Assembly: GCF_004745485.1 (NCBI RefSeq) | Contig: NZ_RHFG01000001.1 | Location: 248,001 to 312,000, forward strand | Direction: 5' to 3' | Length of the DNA: 64,000 nucleotides | Source: Brevibacterium sp. S22 | Lineage (GTDB): Bacteria; Actinomycetota; Actinomycetes; Actinomycetales; Brevibacteriaceae | Part shown: positions 45,948-54,522 of the stretch, piece by piece | Numbering within the stretch: position 1 is the stretch's first letter | Layout of the letters: every line of letters begins with the position of its first letter | Translations under genes and position numbers: made by a program | The notes under the pieces: generated by a model | Seen by the model: only the letters and a program-made list of their open reading frames with translations | Databases searched by the model: none | What the model was told of the DNA's origin: nothing

Positions 45948-47075
45948 ATGAATGATCGTCTGCTCACCGTCTACGCGCCTCCCGTCGACGAAGAGATCGC
46001 GCCGGGTTCCGACCTCTCCGCGATCCTCGTCAACGCCCTGCGGCGCAACCGCATCGACCTCAAAGACGGCGATATCCTCGTCGTCGCCTCCAAGGTCGTC
46101 TCCAAGGCCGAGGGGCGGATGCGCACGGTCGCCGATCGGGACGAGTTCGAGGAGCTCGTCTCGGAGACCGGCACCCACTTGGTCGCCGAACGCTCCTATC
46201 GTTCCGGCACCACCGTTCAGGTCGTACGCACTCCGGCGGGCACCGTGCAGGCCGCAGCGGGTCTCGACCAGTCGAATTCCGGCGGTGCCGTCATCCTCCA
46301 CCCTCTCGACAGCGACCGCTCCGCCGATGGCCTGCGCCGACGGGTGGAGGAGGCATTCGAGGTCCGCATCGGCCTGGTCATCTCGGATACGAGTTCACGC
46401 CCGTGGCGGGTCGGGGTCGGCGATATCGCCATCGGCCTGTCTGGGTTCTCCGGCCTCGACGACCAGCGGGGCCGCCCCGACGACGACGGACGCGTCCAGA
46501 CCGTGACCGTCCGCGCGATCGCCGACGAGATCGCGGCGGCCGCCGATCTGGTCAAAGGCTCCTCACGCGGACTGCCGATGGCATTGGTCCGCGGCGCCGG
46601 CGGGTACCTCGACAACGGCTGCGATGGTGCCCGAGCTCTCTCCCGTGAGCTAGACGAAGACTGGTTCCGCCACGGCCATGTCGAAGCCATTCAGCGCGGG
46701 CTGGGTGTCACCGATCTGCCCGGCAGCGCCCCTGCCGGCGACAACAGCGACGACATCCTCGAACGCGTCTCCCGAGCGATCCGCGTCGTTCGCGGCGGCC
46801 AATCGCGGACTCCTGGACATACCGCGTGGCGGATGCGCATCGAAGGCGCCGGATCGCGGATCACACTCAGCCCCTCCGACTCACCGGCCACCGCTCAGTC
46901 CGGCGGTCCCCCGCTGCTCGAGGCGATGGTCGGGCTCGGGTCTCTCGTCGAACGTCTCCACACAGCACTCTTCGCCGAGGACCTCAGCGCCTCCACGCGC
47001 TATCACTGGGTCGATGGAGAGCTCGGAGCCTTCCCCCGCGGTGTGACGATCGACATCGGCCTCATCGTGCCCTGA
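45948..47075 (+). CDS. cofE: Coenzyme F420-0:L-glutamate ligase (CofE) family protein with unassigned C-terminal region
   Basis: 375 aa. The first about 245 residues are CofE-like: LKDGDILVVASKVVSKAEGR, RTPAGTVQAAAGLDQSNSGG, SDTSSRPWRVGVGDIAIGLS and MALVRGAGGYLDNGCDGARALSRE-type blocks match the ligase that adds glutamates to coenzyme F420. Mycobacterial FbiB carries a further FMN-binding nitroreductase-like domain; here the about 130-residue C-terminal region (from DLPGSAPAGDNSDD) is shorter and not clearly related. The fbiA (cofD) gene that normally precedes it is absent. ATG at 45948, with a weak ribosome site. Confidence 0.8.
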   Translation: MNDRLLTVYAPPVDEEIAPGSDLSAILVNALRRNRIDLKDGDILVVASKVVSKAEGRMRTVADRDEFEELVSETGTHLVAERSYRSGTTVQVVRTPAGTVQAAAGLDQSNSGGAVILHPLDSDRSADGLRRRVEEAFEVRIGLVISDTSSRPWRVGVGDIAIGLSGFSGLDDQRGRPDDDGRVQTVTVRAIADEIAAAADLVKGSSRGLPMALVRGAGGYLDNGCDGARALSRELDEDWFRHGHVEAIQRGLGVTDLPGSAPAGDNSDDILERVSRAIRVVRGGQSRTPGHTAWRMRIEGAGSRITLSPSDSPATAQSGGPPLLEAMVGLGSLVERLHTALFAEDLSASTRYHWVDGELGAFPRGVTIDIGLIVP

Positions 47076-47106
47076 CCCACTCGACCGGCACCCCCGACGA
47101 ACAAGC

Positions 47107-47811
47107 ATGGAAGCGAATATGGATCTCTCAGTCATCTCCCGCACCGGCGGCCCAGTCCTGATCTGGCGCGGACCCGATTTCGATCGCCTCGATCTCACCG
47201 GCCCGGTCGTCTCGAATTGGGTGAATAAGGGAGTCGGTCTCTTCGGCGACTACGACCTCGGCCCGGACTTCACCCTCTTCTCTCCGCTGCCGGAAGGTCT
47301 GCACTGGCGCGAACTCGTCGCAATCCTCAGCGTTCTGCTGGCCGGAGGCAGCGTCGTCATCGCGGCCGAACCGCCGACGGAGGACTTCATGGCGATCGTT
47401 CCCTTGGGTCATGAGGATGATGACTCGGTGGCAGATGCCGACGAGGTCTTCGTCTTCAATCCTCCGGCGCTGGCTCTGAGCACCCCGGTCGGTTCCGACT
47501 TCATCGACGTCAACTCCGCCATCCGCGCCTACCCCGATGTCACAGCACGCCGCCTCAACGCTTCGGGAACTCTCGAAATCGATGGTCAGGTCATCGACTG
47601 GACGCGCTCCGAGGCGGTCGACCCGGCCCGCCCGGAAGGACTGCTCGTCTCGAACTCGACCCCACGGCCGGCCGAGTGGCCGCACTTTCTGCAGCACCTC
47701 CTCGGCGGTGGTGAGGTCCTGCTCACCAGCAGAGTCGACGATGCTCGCATCCCGGACCTGGCCGACGGGCTGGGAGTGGTCCATGGCACACTGGGCACAT
47801 GGACAAAGTAG
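47107..47811 (+). CDS. TIGR03089-family protein
   Basis: 234 aa. Starts MEANMDLSVISRTGGPVLIW and has VSNWVNKGVGLFGDYDLGPD and LFSPLPEGLHWRELVAILSV blocks. The layout of a truncated AMP-ligase-like fold (wall-linked acyl-activating enzyme relatives) is the hallmark of TIGR03089 proteins, encoded beside the LCP/manA/whiB2 region in actinobacteria. The ATP-binding core motifs of true ligases are lacking, so it is probably not an active ligase. An inner ATG at 47119 is an alternative. The next gene starts 13 bp before its stop. Confidence 0.75.
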   Translation: MEANMDLSVISRTGGPVLIWRGPDFDRLDLTGPVVSNWVNKGVGLFGDYDLGPDFTLFSPLPEGLHWRELVAILSVLLAGGSVVIAAEPPTEDFMAIVPLGHEDDDSVADADEVFVFNPPALALSTPVGSDFIDVNSAIRAYPDVTARRLNASGTLEIDGQVIDWTRSEAVDPARPEGLLVSNSTPRPAEWPHFLQHLLGGGEVLLTSRVDDARIPDLADGLGVVHGTLGTWTK

Positions 47812-48569
47812 TTGATACCCCCGCAGCAGCGGTGGCCGACATTGCAGATGGATCATCGATCGCCGTGGGCGGCTTCGGTGTCGTGGGCGTGCCTGAATTC
47901 CTCATTCGCGCGCTGCAGGACCAAGGCGCCAAAGACCTCGAGGTGATCTCGAACAACGCCGGCGTCGACGGCCGCGGACTGGGCATCCTGCTCGCCGACG
48001 GACGCCTGCGTCGGATCATCGCCTCCTATGTCGGTGAGAACAAGGAATTCGCCCGCCAGTACCTCTCCGGCGAACTCGAAGTCGAACTCACCCCGCAGGG
48101 CACGCTGGCAGAGAAGATGCGCGCAGGAGGCGCAGGGATCCCGGCGTTCTACACCATCACCGGTGCCGGTACCCAGATCGCCGAGGGCGGAATGCCGTGG
48201 AAGTACGACGCGGACGGCAACGTCATCAAGGAATCCCCCGCCAAGGAGACGAAGGTCTTCGACACCTTCGACGACGAGAAGGAATACGTCCTCGAGAAGT
48301 CGCTGGCCCCTGACTACGCTCTCGTCCGAGCCGCCGTCGGCGACCGCCACGGGAACCTCGTGTTCCACTCCTCGGCACGGAACTTCAATCCGCCTGCCGC
48401 GCAGTCCGCGCGCATCACCATCGCCGAGGTCGAGAAGCTCGTCGAACCGGGAGAGATCGATCCGGACCACGTGCACGTGCCCGGAGTCTTCGTCCACCGC
48501 GTGGTGCCCCTGACCCCTGAGCAGGTGGCCGACAAGCCCATCGAGAAGCGCACCGTCCGAGAAGCCTGA
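47799..48569 (+). CDS. scoA: 3-oxoacid (succinyl-CoA:acetoacetate) CoA-transferase subunit A
   Basis: 256 aa. Family I CoA-transferase alpha subunit: SIAVGGFGVVGVPEFLIRAL near the start, EVISNNAGVDGRGLGILLAD, a RIIASYVGENKEFARQYLSG block and TGAGTQIAEGGMPW. With subunit B it moves CoA from succinyl-CoA to acetoacetate, opening ketone bodies or acetoacetate from leucine and aromatic breakdown to use as acetyl-CoA. It begins inside the end of the TIGR03089 gene in another frame. Confidence 0.95.
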   Translation: MDKVVDTPAAAVADIADGSSIAVGGFGVVGVPEFLIRALQDQGAKDLEVISNNAGVDGRGLGILLADGRLRRIIASYVGENKEFARQYLSGELEVELTPQGTLAEKMRAGGAGIPAFYTITGAGTQIAEGGMPWKYDADGNVIKESPAKETKVFDTFDDEKEYVLEKSLAPDYALVRAAVGDRHGNLVFHSSARNFNPPAAQSARITIAEVEKLVEPGEIDPDHVHVPGVFVHRVVPLTPEQVADKPIEKRTVREA

Positions 48570-48581
48570 GGAGACACAGAT

Positions 48582-49244
48582 ATGTCATTGACACGCAATC
48601 AGATGGCGGCCCGTGCCGCCCAGGAACTCGAAGACGGCAGTTACGTCAACCTCGGCATCGGCATGCCGACGCTGGTTCCGAACTTCCTGCCCGAGGGCGT
48701 CCACCTCGTGCTCCAGTCCGAGAACGGCCTGCTCGGAGTCGGCCCCTACCCCACCGAAGATGAGATCGATCCCGACCTCATCAACGCGGGCAAGGAGATC
48801 GTGACCATGAATCCAGGCGCCGCCTACTTCGACTCGGCGGCGAGCTTCGGCATGATCCGCGGAGGCAAGATCAACGCCGCGATCCTCGGCGCCATGCAGG
48901 TGGCGGTCAACGGCGACATCGCGAACTGGATGATCCCGGGCAAGATGGTCAAGGGCATGGGCGGAGCGATGGACCTCGTCCACGGTGCCCAGCGCGTCAT
49001 CGTCATCATGGACCACGTCGCCAAGGACGGTTCGCACAAGCTGCTGGACTCCTGCGACCTGCCGCTGACCGGCAAGGGCGTCGTCGAACGCATCATCACC
49101 GATATCGCCGTGCTCGACGTCAGCGGAGATGCCTTCACCCTCGTCGAACTCGCCCCGGGCGTCACCGTCGACGAGGTCAAGGAGAAGACCGGCGCCGAGG
49201 TGATCGTCCCCGCCGACGTCCCCACCGTCGAGGTCGCTGCCTGA
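48582..49244 (+). CDS. scoB: 3-oxoacid CoA-transferase subunit B
   Basis: 220 aa. Beta subunit with [20 protein letters not shown] and the catalytic glutamate in [12 protein letters not shown], followed by [20 protein letters not shown] and [12 protein letters not shown] near the end. It forms the A2B2 enzyme with ScoA, 12 bp upstream, and has a GAGGAGA-type ribosome site. Last gene of the plus-strand run from the CofE-like gene. Confidence 0.96.
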   Translation: MSLTRNQMAARAAQELEDGSYVNLGIGMPTLVPNFLPEGVHLVLQSENGLLGVGPYPTEDEIDPDLINAGKEIVTMNPGAAYFDSAASFGMIRGGKINAAILGAMQVAVNGDIANWMIPGKMVKGMGGAMDLVHGAQRVIVIMDHVAKDGSHKLLDSCDLPLTGKGVVERIITDIAVLDVSGDAFTLVELAPGVTVDEVKEKTGAEVIVPADVPTVEVAA

Positions 49245-49261
49245 GGCCGATCCCACCACGG

Positions 49262-49311
49262 ACGACGAAGCGGGCCGGTTCTCTGATCTGAGACCCGGCC
49301 CGCTTCGTCGT
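49262..49311 (+). terminator. Terminator of the scoAB operon
   Basis: A perfect 17-bp stem (ACGACGAAGCGGGCCGG at 49262-49278; complement 49295-49311) with a 16-nt loop begins 18 bp past the scoB stop. A short TTCCC follows instead of a long T run. Confidence 0.85.
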
Positions 49312-49806
49312 TCCCGCGGCTGCGTCCCGAGGCGATCGAGCTCCCGGCAGCAGGAGGAGCTGCCCGGCCCCGCGGCAGCGGGAGGAGCAGCCCTGCTCGA
49401 GAAGATGGAAACCGCCTCGAAATCAGCATCCGAACGTGATCACTTCTTCATGTTCGGCCCCTCGCGCCTCTCCTCTGCCGACCCCTGAGCAGCGCCATTC
49501 ACAGCCGGAAGCAGAATTGTCTGGTCGTTCCGCGGCGATTTCTTCGAGGATATCGCCGCGGAACGACCAGACAATCCACCTTCAGGGGCATTCAGGGCTC
49601 TGCGCGAGCGCGACCGCGTCCGGCCGATGGTGCACCGCAGGAGCCTTCGCACAAACAGCAGCGCAGGAGCTATCGGGAAGCGGTTGTCGTTCGCACTACG
49701 GCGCTGTCCGATACCGCGGCAGCAGTGCACTTGCGAGGGCCACCGCAGACCGAGGCTGGCGAAAGCTGCCGCAGAATGGGGCTGCGGGTTCCTGCTCGCC
49801 GACGCC
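49312..49806. other. Gene-poor stretch between scoB and manA holding a long hairpin
   Basis: About 495 bp without a convincing gene. Short frames exist on both strands but none has codon use or sequence that suggests a protein. The clear feature is a hairpin at 49515-49574 (reported separately). Purine-rich GGAGGAG clusters at 49345-49395 are simple-sequence-like. The 232 bp from the hairpin to the manA stop show nothing I can name. A small RNA is possible. Confidence 0.5.
49515..49574. terminator. Perfect 24-bp hairpin in the scoB-manA gap
   Basis: The arm ATTGTCTGGTCGTTCCGCGG (continuing to 49538) pairs perfectly with 49551-49574 and encloses a 12-nt loop (49539-49550). It could end transcripts from manA on the minus strand, 232 bp past its stop, or an unknown RNA. 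Confidence 0.65.
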
Positions 49807-51126
49807 TCAGCGCCCGCCCGCCCCGGTGCCCAGTCCCGTCGTGGCCACGAACAGATCGCCGTGGCCGTCTGCTGTCACCGTCGGTTCGTTTGCCGCGATG
49901 AACGCACTCTGCCCTCGTTCGAGAGTGAGCGTCGAGCCCAGCGAGCTGAGCGTAACAGTTCCCGCGGTGCACAGCGCGATCGCAGCACCCCGCCGCTCTA
50001 CCGTGTTCAGGCGCGGGCACCGCAGCGCCTGCAGAGCGAAATCGTCGGTGGGACCGAGCAGCATTCCGGAACGGTCCGGTTCGACCATCCGCGGCGCTCC
50101 CGCACGAAAGTCCGTGATCGTCGACAGCTGTTCGATGTCGACATGTTTCGAGGTCAGCCCTCCGCGCACGACGTTGTCGCTCGAAGCCATGATCTCGATG
50201 CCGGTGCCGAAGAGGTATGCGTGCAGCACCCCGGCATCCATGGTCAGTGCCTCGCCCGGCTGCAGGTGGACGCGGTTGAGCATAATCCCGACCAGTGCGC
50301 CCGGGTCGTGGGGGTAGTCGGTGACGAGTTCGCATAACGTCTGCGCAGGGTCGACGGCGCTGCCGGCACGGCTGATGTGCCCGACCGGCAGTTCGTCGAT
50401 TCCGTGGACGGCCACCTCGTCGACGAGCCCGGGTGTCCGTGGGTCGCTGAGGATGATTTCGACGGCGCGAGACAGCGCTTTGGCCTCGCTGAAGGACTTC
50501 AGGGCAGCGATGATCGCTCCGAGCACGTCCAAGGACGGCGGTGTCAGAGGCTGGGAGAGCATCCGTTCGAAGGTCGCCCGCACAGCCTTGCGGGGGCGGA
50601 AGCCCGTGAGCGCGTGGAAGTCCGTGAGCGCGTAGATGAGCTCGGGTTTCGCCGAGGGGTCTTTGAAGTTGCGATCGGGTGCATCGAGGGCTGGTCCCGC
50701 CGCCTCTTCGACTGCGAATCCGGCGCGTGCCTGTTCCCGATTCGGATGCACCTGGATCGACAGGGCCTTACTTGCCGAGAGCACCTTGAGCAGGAACGGC
50801 AATCTCGCCCCGAAGGACTCGAGGGAGTCGTGCCCGAGCAGACCCTCCGGGTCCCCCGCCAGGTATTCGATGAGGTTGGGTCCGAGTCGAGGCTCGGTCT
50901 CGGTCGCCACGCCGCCCGTCGACTCCTGACCGCCGAGGCGGTTCTGCCCTTCCAGCTGAGCCTGGGTTCGCGCGGGGCCGACTTCGAGACGAGAAGGGCT
51001 GACCGGGTGGGCGCCGAGCCAGAGCTCTGCGCAGGGGGTGCCGTCCGGAACAGTGCCGAGGATCGCGGGAATCGCGTCTGTGCTGCCCCATTCGAAGTTT
51101 TTGACCGTGTTGTGCAGACGATGCAC
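49807..51126 (-). CDS. manA: Mannose-6-phosphate isomerase, class I
   Basis: 439 aa. Zinc-binding cupin enzyme converting fructose-6-phosphate and mannose-6-phosphate. Metal ligands lie in IQVHPNREQA, the KPELIYALTDFHALTGFRP block and LHAYLFGTGIEIMASSDNVV; RGGLTSKHVDIEQL completes the site. It supplies ManB (38-39 kb) with substrate. The GTG start has AAAGGGGG five bases before it. In mycobacteria manA and manB are near-neighbours with a SIS gene between them; here they are about 10 kb apart. Confidence 0.95.
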   Translation of the reverse strand: MHRLHNTVKNFEWGSTDAIPAILGTVPDGTPCAELWLGAHPVSPSRLEVGPARTQAQLEGQNRLGGQESTGGVATETEPRLGPNLIEYLAGDPEGLLGHDSLESFGARLPFLLKVLSASKALSIQVHPNREQARAGFAVEEAAGPALDAPDRNFKDPSAKPELIYALTDFHALTGFRPRKAVRATFERMLSQPLTPPSLDVLGAIIAALKSFSEAKALSRAVEIILSDPRTPGLVDEVAVHGIDELPVGHISRAGSAVDPAQTLCELVTDYPHDPGALVGIMLNRVHLQPGEALTMDAGVLHAYLFGTGIEIMASSDNVVRGGLTSKHVDIEQLSTITDFRAGAPRMVEPDRSGMLLGPTDDFALQALRCPRLNTVERRGAAIALCTAGTVTLSSLGSTLTLERGQSAFIAANEPTVTADGHGDLFVATTGLGTGAGGR

Positions 51127-51328
51127 TGCGGGCCCCCTTTAGACAGGATCGAGTCGGATTCACATCCGGTGAGTTCCGGTTGTGCTCCGTCCAGCGTAAT
51201 CCCACCATCACGCGCAAAGAAGGCACTTCACTGACTGTTCAAGCGAAGTCACAATCTATTCACCGCTTGTCACCTGGGAGGATACATTCGACTCGGTCAG
51301 CGCTGTCCACAGAATCATCTGGGAAACC

Positions 51329-51380
51329 AGACAGTGCCCCGAGGGAGATCCGCAGTGGGATCGTCCTCAGGGCACTGTCT
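51329..51380 (-). terminator. Terminator of the amidase/NlpC gene
   Basis: A 16-nt arm AGACAGTGCCCCGAGG (51329-51344) pairs with 51365-51380 with one mismatch across a 20-nt loop. It is 37 bp past the stop of the minus-strand cell-wall hydrolase gene. No long T run. Confidence 0.75.
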
Positions 51381-51416
51381 TCCTGACGCTGTGCGCACTG
51401 TCCTCGATGCCGGGGA

Positions 51417-54257
51417 TCAGCCGACTACGCGGATGACCTTGGCTCCACGGTCGAGCATCCAGCTGTAGCTGCGCTTCGTGGTGTTCGTCCGCGTCGAGCC
51501 TGCATCGTACATCTGGCCCTTGGTCTCGGAGATGATTCCGATATGACCGGGGATCCAGATCAGGTCGCCGGCCTTGGCGTCCTTGATCGAGATCTCCTTG
51601 CCGGCGTAACGCTGCTGACTGGTTGTGCGCGGCAGTTTGACGCCGTTCTTGCCATAGACGTACTGGGTGTATCCCGAGCAGTCCCAACCGGACTTGGGCG
51701 AGGTGCCGCCCCAGACGTACTTGACGCCGAGGTTGGCCTTCGCATCCTTGATGATGGACGCACGCTGGGCCTCAATCTTCTCGGCCTTGGTCGGCTTGTC
51801 CTTCTTCTTGGAGTCGTCCTTAGACTTGTCATCCTTCTTGGAGTCGTCCTTGGACTTGTCATCCTTCTTGGAATCGTCCTTGGACTTGTCATCCTTCTTG
51901 GAATCGTCCTTGGACTTGTCATCCTTCTTGGAATCGTCCTTGGACTTGTCATCCTTCTTGGAATCGTCCTTGGACTTGTCATCCTTCGAGTCTTTGTCGT
52001 CTGCAGAACCTTCCCCGGAGTCTGCAGGCGACTCGTCATCGCTGGACTCGTCTCCGGGCGGAGTCGTGCCGCCCGGAGCATTGTTGTCGGTGACTCCGCC
52101 GGCGATCGACCCCTTGGCGGAGAACTCGGTGGTTCCGTAGCCTTCGGCCCAGACGAGCCGTGCACCCTGGAAGAGCTGCTCACCGCGGCCCTTCTTGTAG
52201 ACCACGTCCGACTTGGGGTAACCGAGGTGACCCTTGACGGTCCCCTTGTCGCCCCAGTACTTCATGATCGTGCCGGCGGCGTAGTGGGCGCCGGTGTCCT
52301 TCGACCAGTAGAACGAGCCCTTTTCGAAGCGCTGCGCGACGCCCCCGTCCTTGAGGCCGCCCTTCTCCGCAGAGGTGGGCAGCCCCAAGTCGGTGACTGC
52401 ATTGCCCTTGTACGCCGAAGCGATCGCTCCGGACAGGTGGTAGGCGCCCGTCTTCTTGGACCAGTAGACAGTGCCCTTCTCGAACTTCTGCGCCTTGGCG
52501 CCCGAGACGCCCTTGACGTCGTATTCCTTGCCGAGAGCCTTACCGAGCTTCTTTTCCTTGGCGTACTTCTCGATCGAGGTCTGTGCCTTCGGCTTCTCGG
52601 TCTTCTTGTCGTCGTCCTTTTTGGAGTCATCCTTCTTCGAATCGTCCTTCTTGGAGTCATCCTTCTTGTCGCTGGGCTGTTCGCCGGTCTTCAGAATCGA
52701 GTTGACCGTCGAGCGCATCTCGCCCAACTTCGCGTAGAAGGCATCACCCGGGCAGTCGGTCTGCCCCAGGTCGCGGTGTCCGACCAGGTTCGACTTCGTC
52801 GCCTTCGAGATTCCGTTGAGGGAGAACTTCCAAGCGATCGCCGAGGCGACGGCATCGCGGGTCTTCTTCGGCGGAGCCGCACTGTTGTAGGTACCCAGCA
52901 CGGAGATGCCGAAGGTTCCGCTGTTATGTCCGGCGACGTGGGCACCGATGACGGCCTTCGAGACGTCACCGCCGCGGGCATGCCAGAGGCGTCCGTACTT
53001 GTCCGCGACGACGTTGTAGCCGATGTCGTTCCAGCCACGCCCATCCTGATGGTAGGCCTGGATACCGCGGATGATTCCGGGGACGTCCTCGGCAGAGTAG
53101 CTGTTCGAACCCGAGGTGTGGTGAACGACGGACTGCTTGATACCGCTGGCGTAGTCCGGGCTGCCACGGTAGGCCTTGGCACCCCACGAGCTGCGCGAGC
53201 CGATCTTCGGCTTCGACACCTTCTTCGCCACGGTGTCCACCGTGGACGATCCGGGAACGTAGTTCTGGTTGGTCACCGTCGCACCCGCGGCTGCGTCCAC
53301 ATTCTCGGCGGAGGCCGCCTCGGCGTCGGTCGACTCATCGGTCGCAGCCTCTGAGGCGTCCTCGGAAGCGTCCGACGTCTGCTGATCGAGCTCGACGGGT
53401 GCGTTCTCGGAGACTGCCTGGGCGTCGCCGGCGTCGCGCTTGGGATCGACGAGCACGAGCTCCGCGTCGCTCGGTGCGGAATCGCCGAGGATGCGCATCT
53501 GCACACCCGAAGCGTTCGTCACCGTCATCGGCTCCGAGCCGTTGTTCTGAGCTTCTTCCTGCTGCTCCTCGTCGAGCGTGTCCCAACTGCCCCATTCGGA
53601 CCCGTGCTTGATGCGGACCTGGATGCGGATGTTGGACTTCGCTTCGGAGAAGGTGAAGCCGACGAGGCTCGGATTGTTCGTCGGAACATCGAGGACGTCC
53701 GAGATCAGTGCGATGTTCACACCGTCCTCGGTCTTCTGCCGGACCGAACCGGAGATGTCCTCGTCGTCGGACTTCTCGTCTTTCGCGCCTTCGTCGTCGG
53801 ACTTGTCGTCGTTGGACTTCTCGTCCTCGGACGTCGACGGATCCTCGGTCTTCTCATCCTCGGCGGGTGACTGCTCCGCGTCGGAGGGAGTTGAGGATTC
53901 CGACGGCTCGATCTCGGCGGAACCGGATGTCAGCCCTGCCGAGACGTTGTTGACCGTGCCGGTGGCAGCCGTGGCGGAGGCATTGACGACATCGGGCACC
54001 TTGGCCGAGGCGAGAGCGGTCTGCGACTTGAAGATGTTCGGCAGATTGCTCGTGGCGCTCTGATTGGCGGCGGTGGCGGTGGAATCACTGGAATCGCGGG
54101 CACCGGGGACGTCGAGTCCGTCCTTGCTGACGTCGAGCGCCTCTTTGGACACTTCGGGCGACGACGTGGCTGCAGCAGCCGTCGTTGCCGTGACCGCTAA
54201 GGTGCCGACCAGCGCAACAGAAGCGCAGCCCGCGACAGTGGGCAATAGATATTTCAT
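51417..54257 (-). CDS. Secreted two-domain cell-wall hydrolase: N-acetylmuramoyl-L-alanine amidase, LGFP repeats and NlpC/P60 endopeptidase
   Basis: 946 aa. A signal peptide (MKYLLPTVAGCASVALVGTL) leads to an Asp/Glu/Ser-rich region. A PGRP-type amidase domain (about 350-520) follows: SRSSWGAKAYRG, VVHHTSGSNSYSAEDVPGII, GWNDIGYNVVADKYGRLWHA, GHRDLGQTDCPGD with zinc ligands. Three to four LGFP wall-binding repeats (about 565-715) come next, then a Lys/Asp/Ser repeat linker, and a C-terminal NlpC/P60 domain (about 830-946) with catalytic Cys-860 in GWDCSGYTQYVY and His in PGHIGI. It would cut both the amide bond to muramic acid and stem-peptide links. ATG at 54257 with AAAGG nine bases upstream. 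Confidence 0.92.
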   Translation of the reverse strand: MKYLLPTVAGCASVALVGTLAVTATTAAAATSSPEVSKEALDVSKDGLDVPGARDSSDSTATAANQSATSNLPNIFKSQTALASAKVPDVVNASATAATGTVNNVSAGLTSGSAEIEPSESSTPSDAEQSPAEDEKTEDPSTSEDEKSNDDKSDDEGAKDEKSDDEDISGSVRQKTEDGVNIALISDVLDVPTNNPSLVGFTFSEAKSNIRIQVRIKHGSEWGSWDTLDEEQQEEAQNNGSEPMTVTNASGVQMRILGDSAPSDAELVLVDPKRDAGDAQAVSENAPVELDQQTSDASEDASEAATDESTDAEAASAENVDAAAGATVTNQNYVPGSSTVDTVAKKVSKPKIGSRSSWGAKAYRGSPDYASGIKQSVVHHTSGSNSYSAEDVPGIIRGIQAYHQDGRGWNDIGYNVVADKYGRLWHARGGDVSKAVIGAHVAGHNSGTFGISVLGTYNSAAPPKKTRDAVASAIAWKFSLNGISKATKSNLVGHRDLGQTDCPGDAFYAKLGEMRSTVNSILKTGEQPSDKKDDSKKDDSKKDDSKKDDDKKTEKPKAQTSIEKYAKEKKLGKALGKEYDVKGVSGAKAQKFEKGTVYWSKKTGAYHLSGAIASAYKGNAVTDLGLPTSAEKGGLKDGGVAQRFEKGSFYWSKDTGAHYAAGTIMKYWGDKGTVKGHLGYPKSDVVYKKGRGEQLFQGARLVWAEGYGTTEFSAKGSIAGGVTDNNAPGGTTPPGDESSDDESPADSGEGSADDKDSKDDKSKDDSKKDDKSKDDSKKDDKSKDDSKKDDKSKDDSKKDDKSKDDSKKDDKSKDDSKKKDKPTKAEKIEAQRASIIKDAKANLGVKYVWGGTSPKSGWDCSGYTQYVYGKNGVKLPRTTSQQRYAGKEISIKDAKAGDLIWIPGHIGIISETKGQMYDAGSTRTNTTKRSYSWMLDRGAKVIRVVG
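51811..51987 (-). repeat. Six 30-bp tandem repeats coding the KDDSKKDDKS linker
   Basis: Five full 30-bp units begin at 51811, 51841, 51871, 51901 and 51931, plus a partial unit from 51961 to 51987. Units differ at one or two bases. They encode a highly charged, disordered Asp/Lys/Ser linker between the LGFP repeats and the NlpC/P60 domain. A shorter DDSKK array (about 52615-52665) links the amidase and LGFP parts. Confidence 0.95.
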
Positions 54258-54430
54258 CGTTACAGCCTTTTCGAGGAAGACAGGGAAGTTCAGGCCTCGA
54301 GGTCCCCTGCACCGTTGGCAGAACGGTGGGCAACCCCAACATCTCAAAATTGTTACACATTTTCGGCGTGTCAGACTAGCCACAGAGCAGAATATTCTAA
54401 TTACACGAGTGTGATTCCCAGTATTGGCAA
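54258..54430 (-). promoter_or_regulatory. Promoter, palindrome and long leader of the amidase/NlpC gene
   Basis: On the minus strand TTGCCA (54425-54430) and TGTAAT (54400-54405) lie 19 bp apart. The imperfect palindrome AATTACAC-GA-GTGTGATT (54399-54416) covers the -10, as at the WhiB2-like promoter. The predicted leader is about 135 nt and holds a 7-bp hairpin (CACCGTT at 54310-54316 with AACGGTG at 54322-54328). I looked for c-di-AMP riboswitch sequence marks, known for actinobacterial wall hydrolases, and did not find them. Confidence 0.55.
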
Positions 54431-54522
54431 GGGACACACCGAGCAAAAGAATTTCCCGGAATCGTCGTGGGACCGACCGATTCGGTCATTGTTCCCATTT
54501 CGACCGGACCCACAGCGGTGCC

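Noticed and set aside
49440..49730. A 96-residue minus-strand frame in the scoB-manA gap
   Set aside because: It reads through the perfect hairpin and has an amino-acid make-up unlike neighbours, without similarity to any family I know.
51811..51987. Regular 30-bp repeats suggestive of a CRISPR array
   Set aside because: Repeats are directly adjacent without spacers and encode an in-frame charged linker of a secreted hydrolase.
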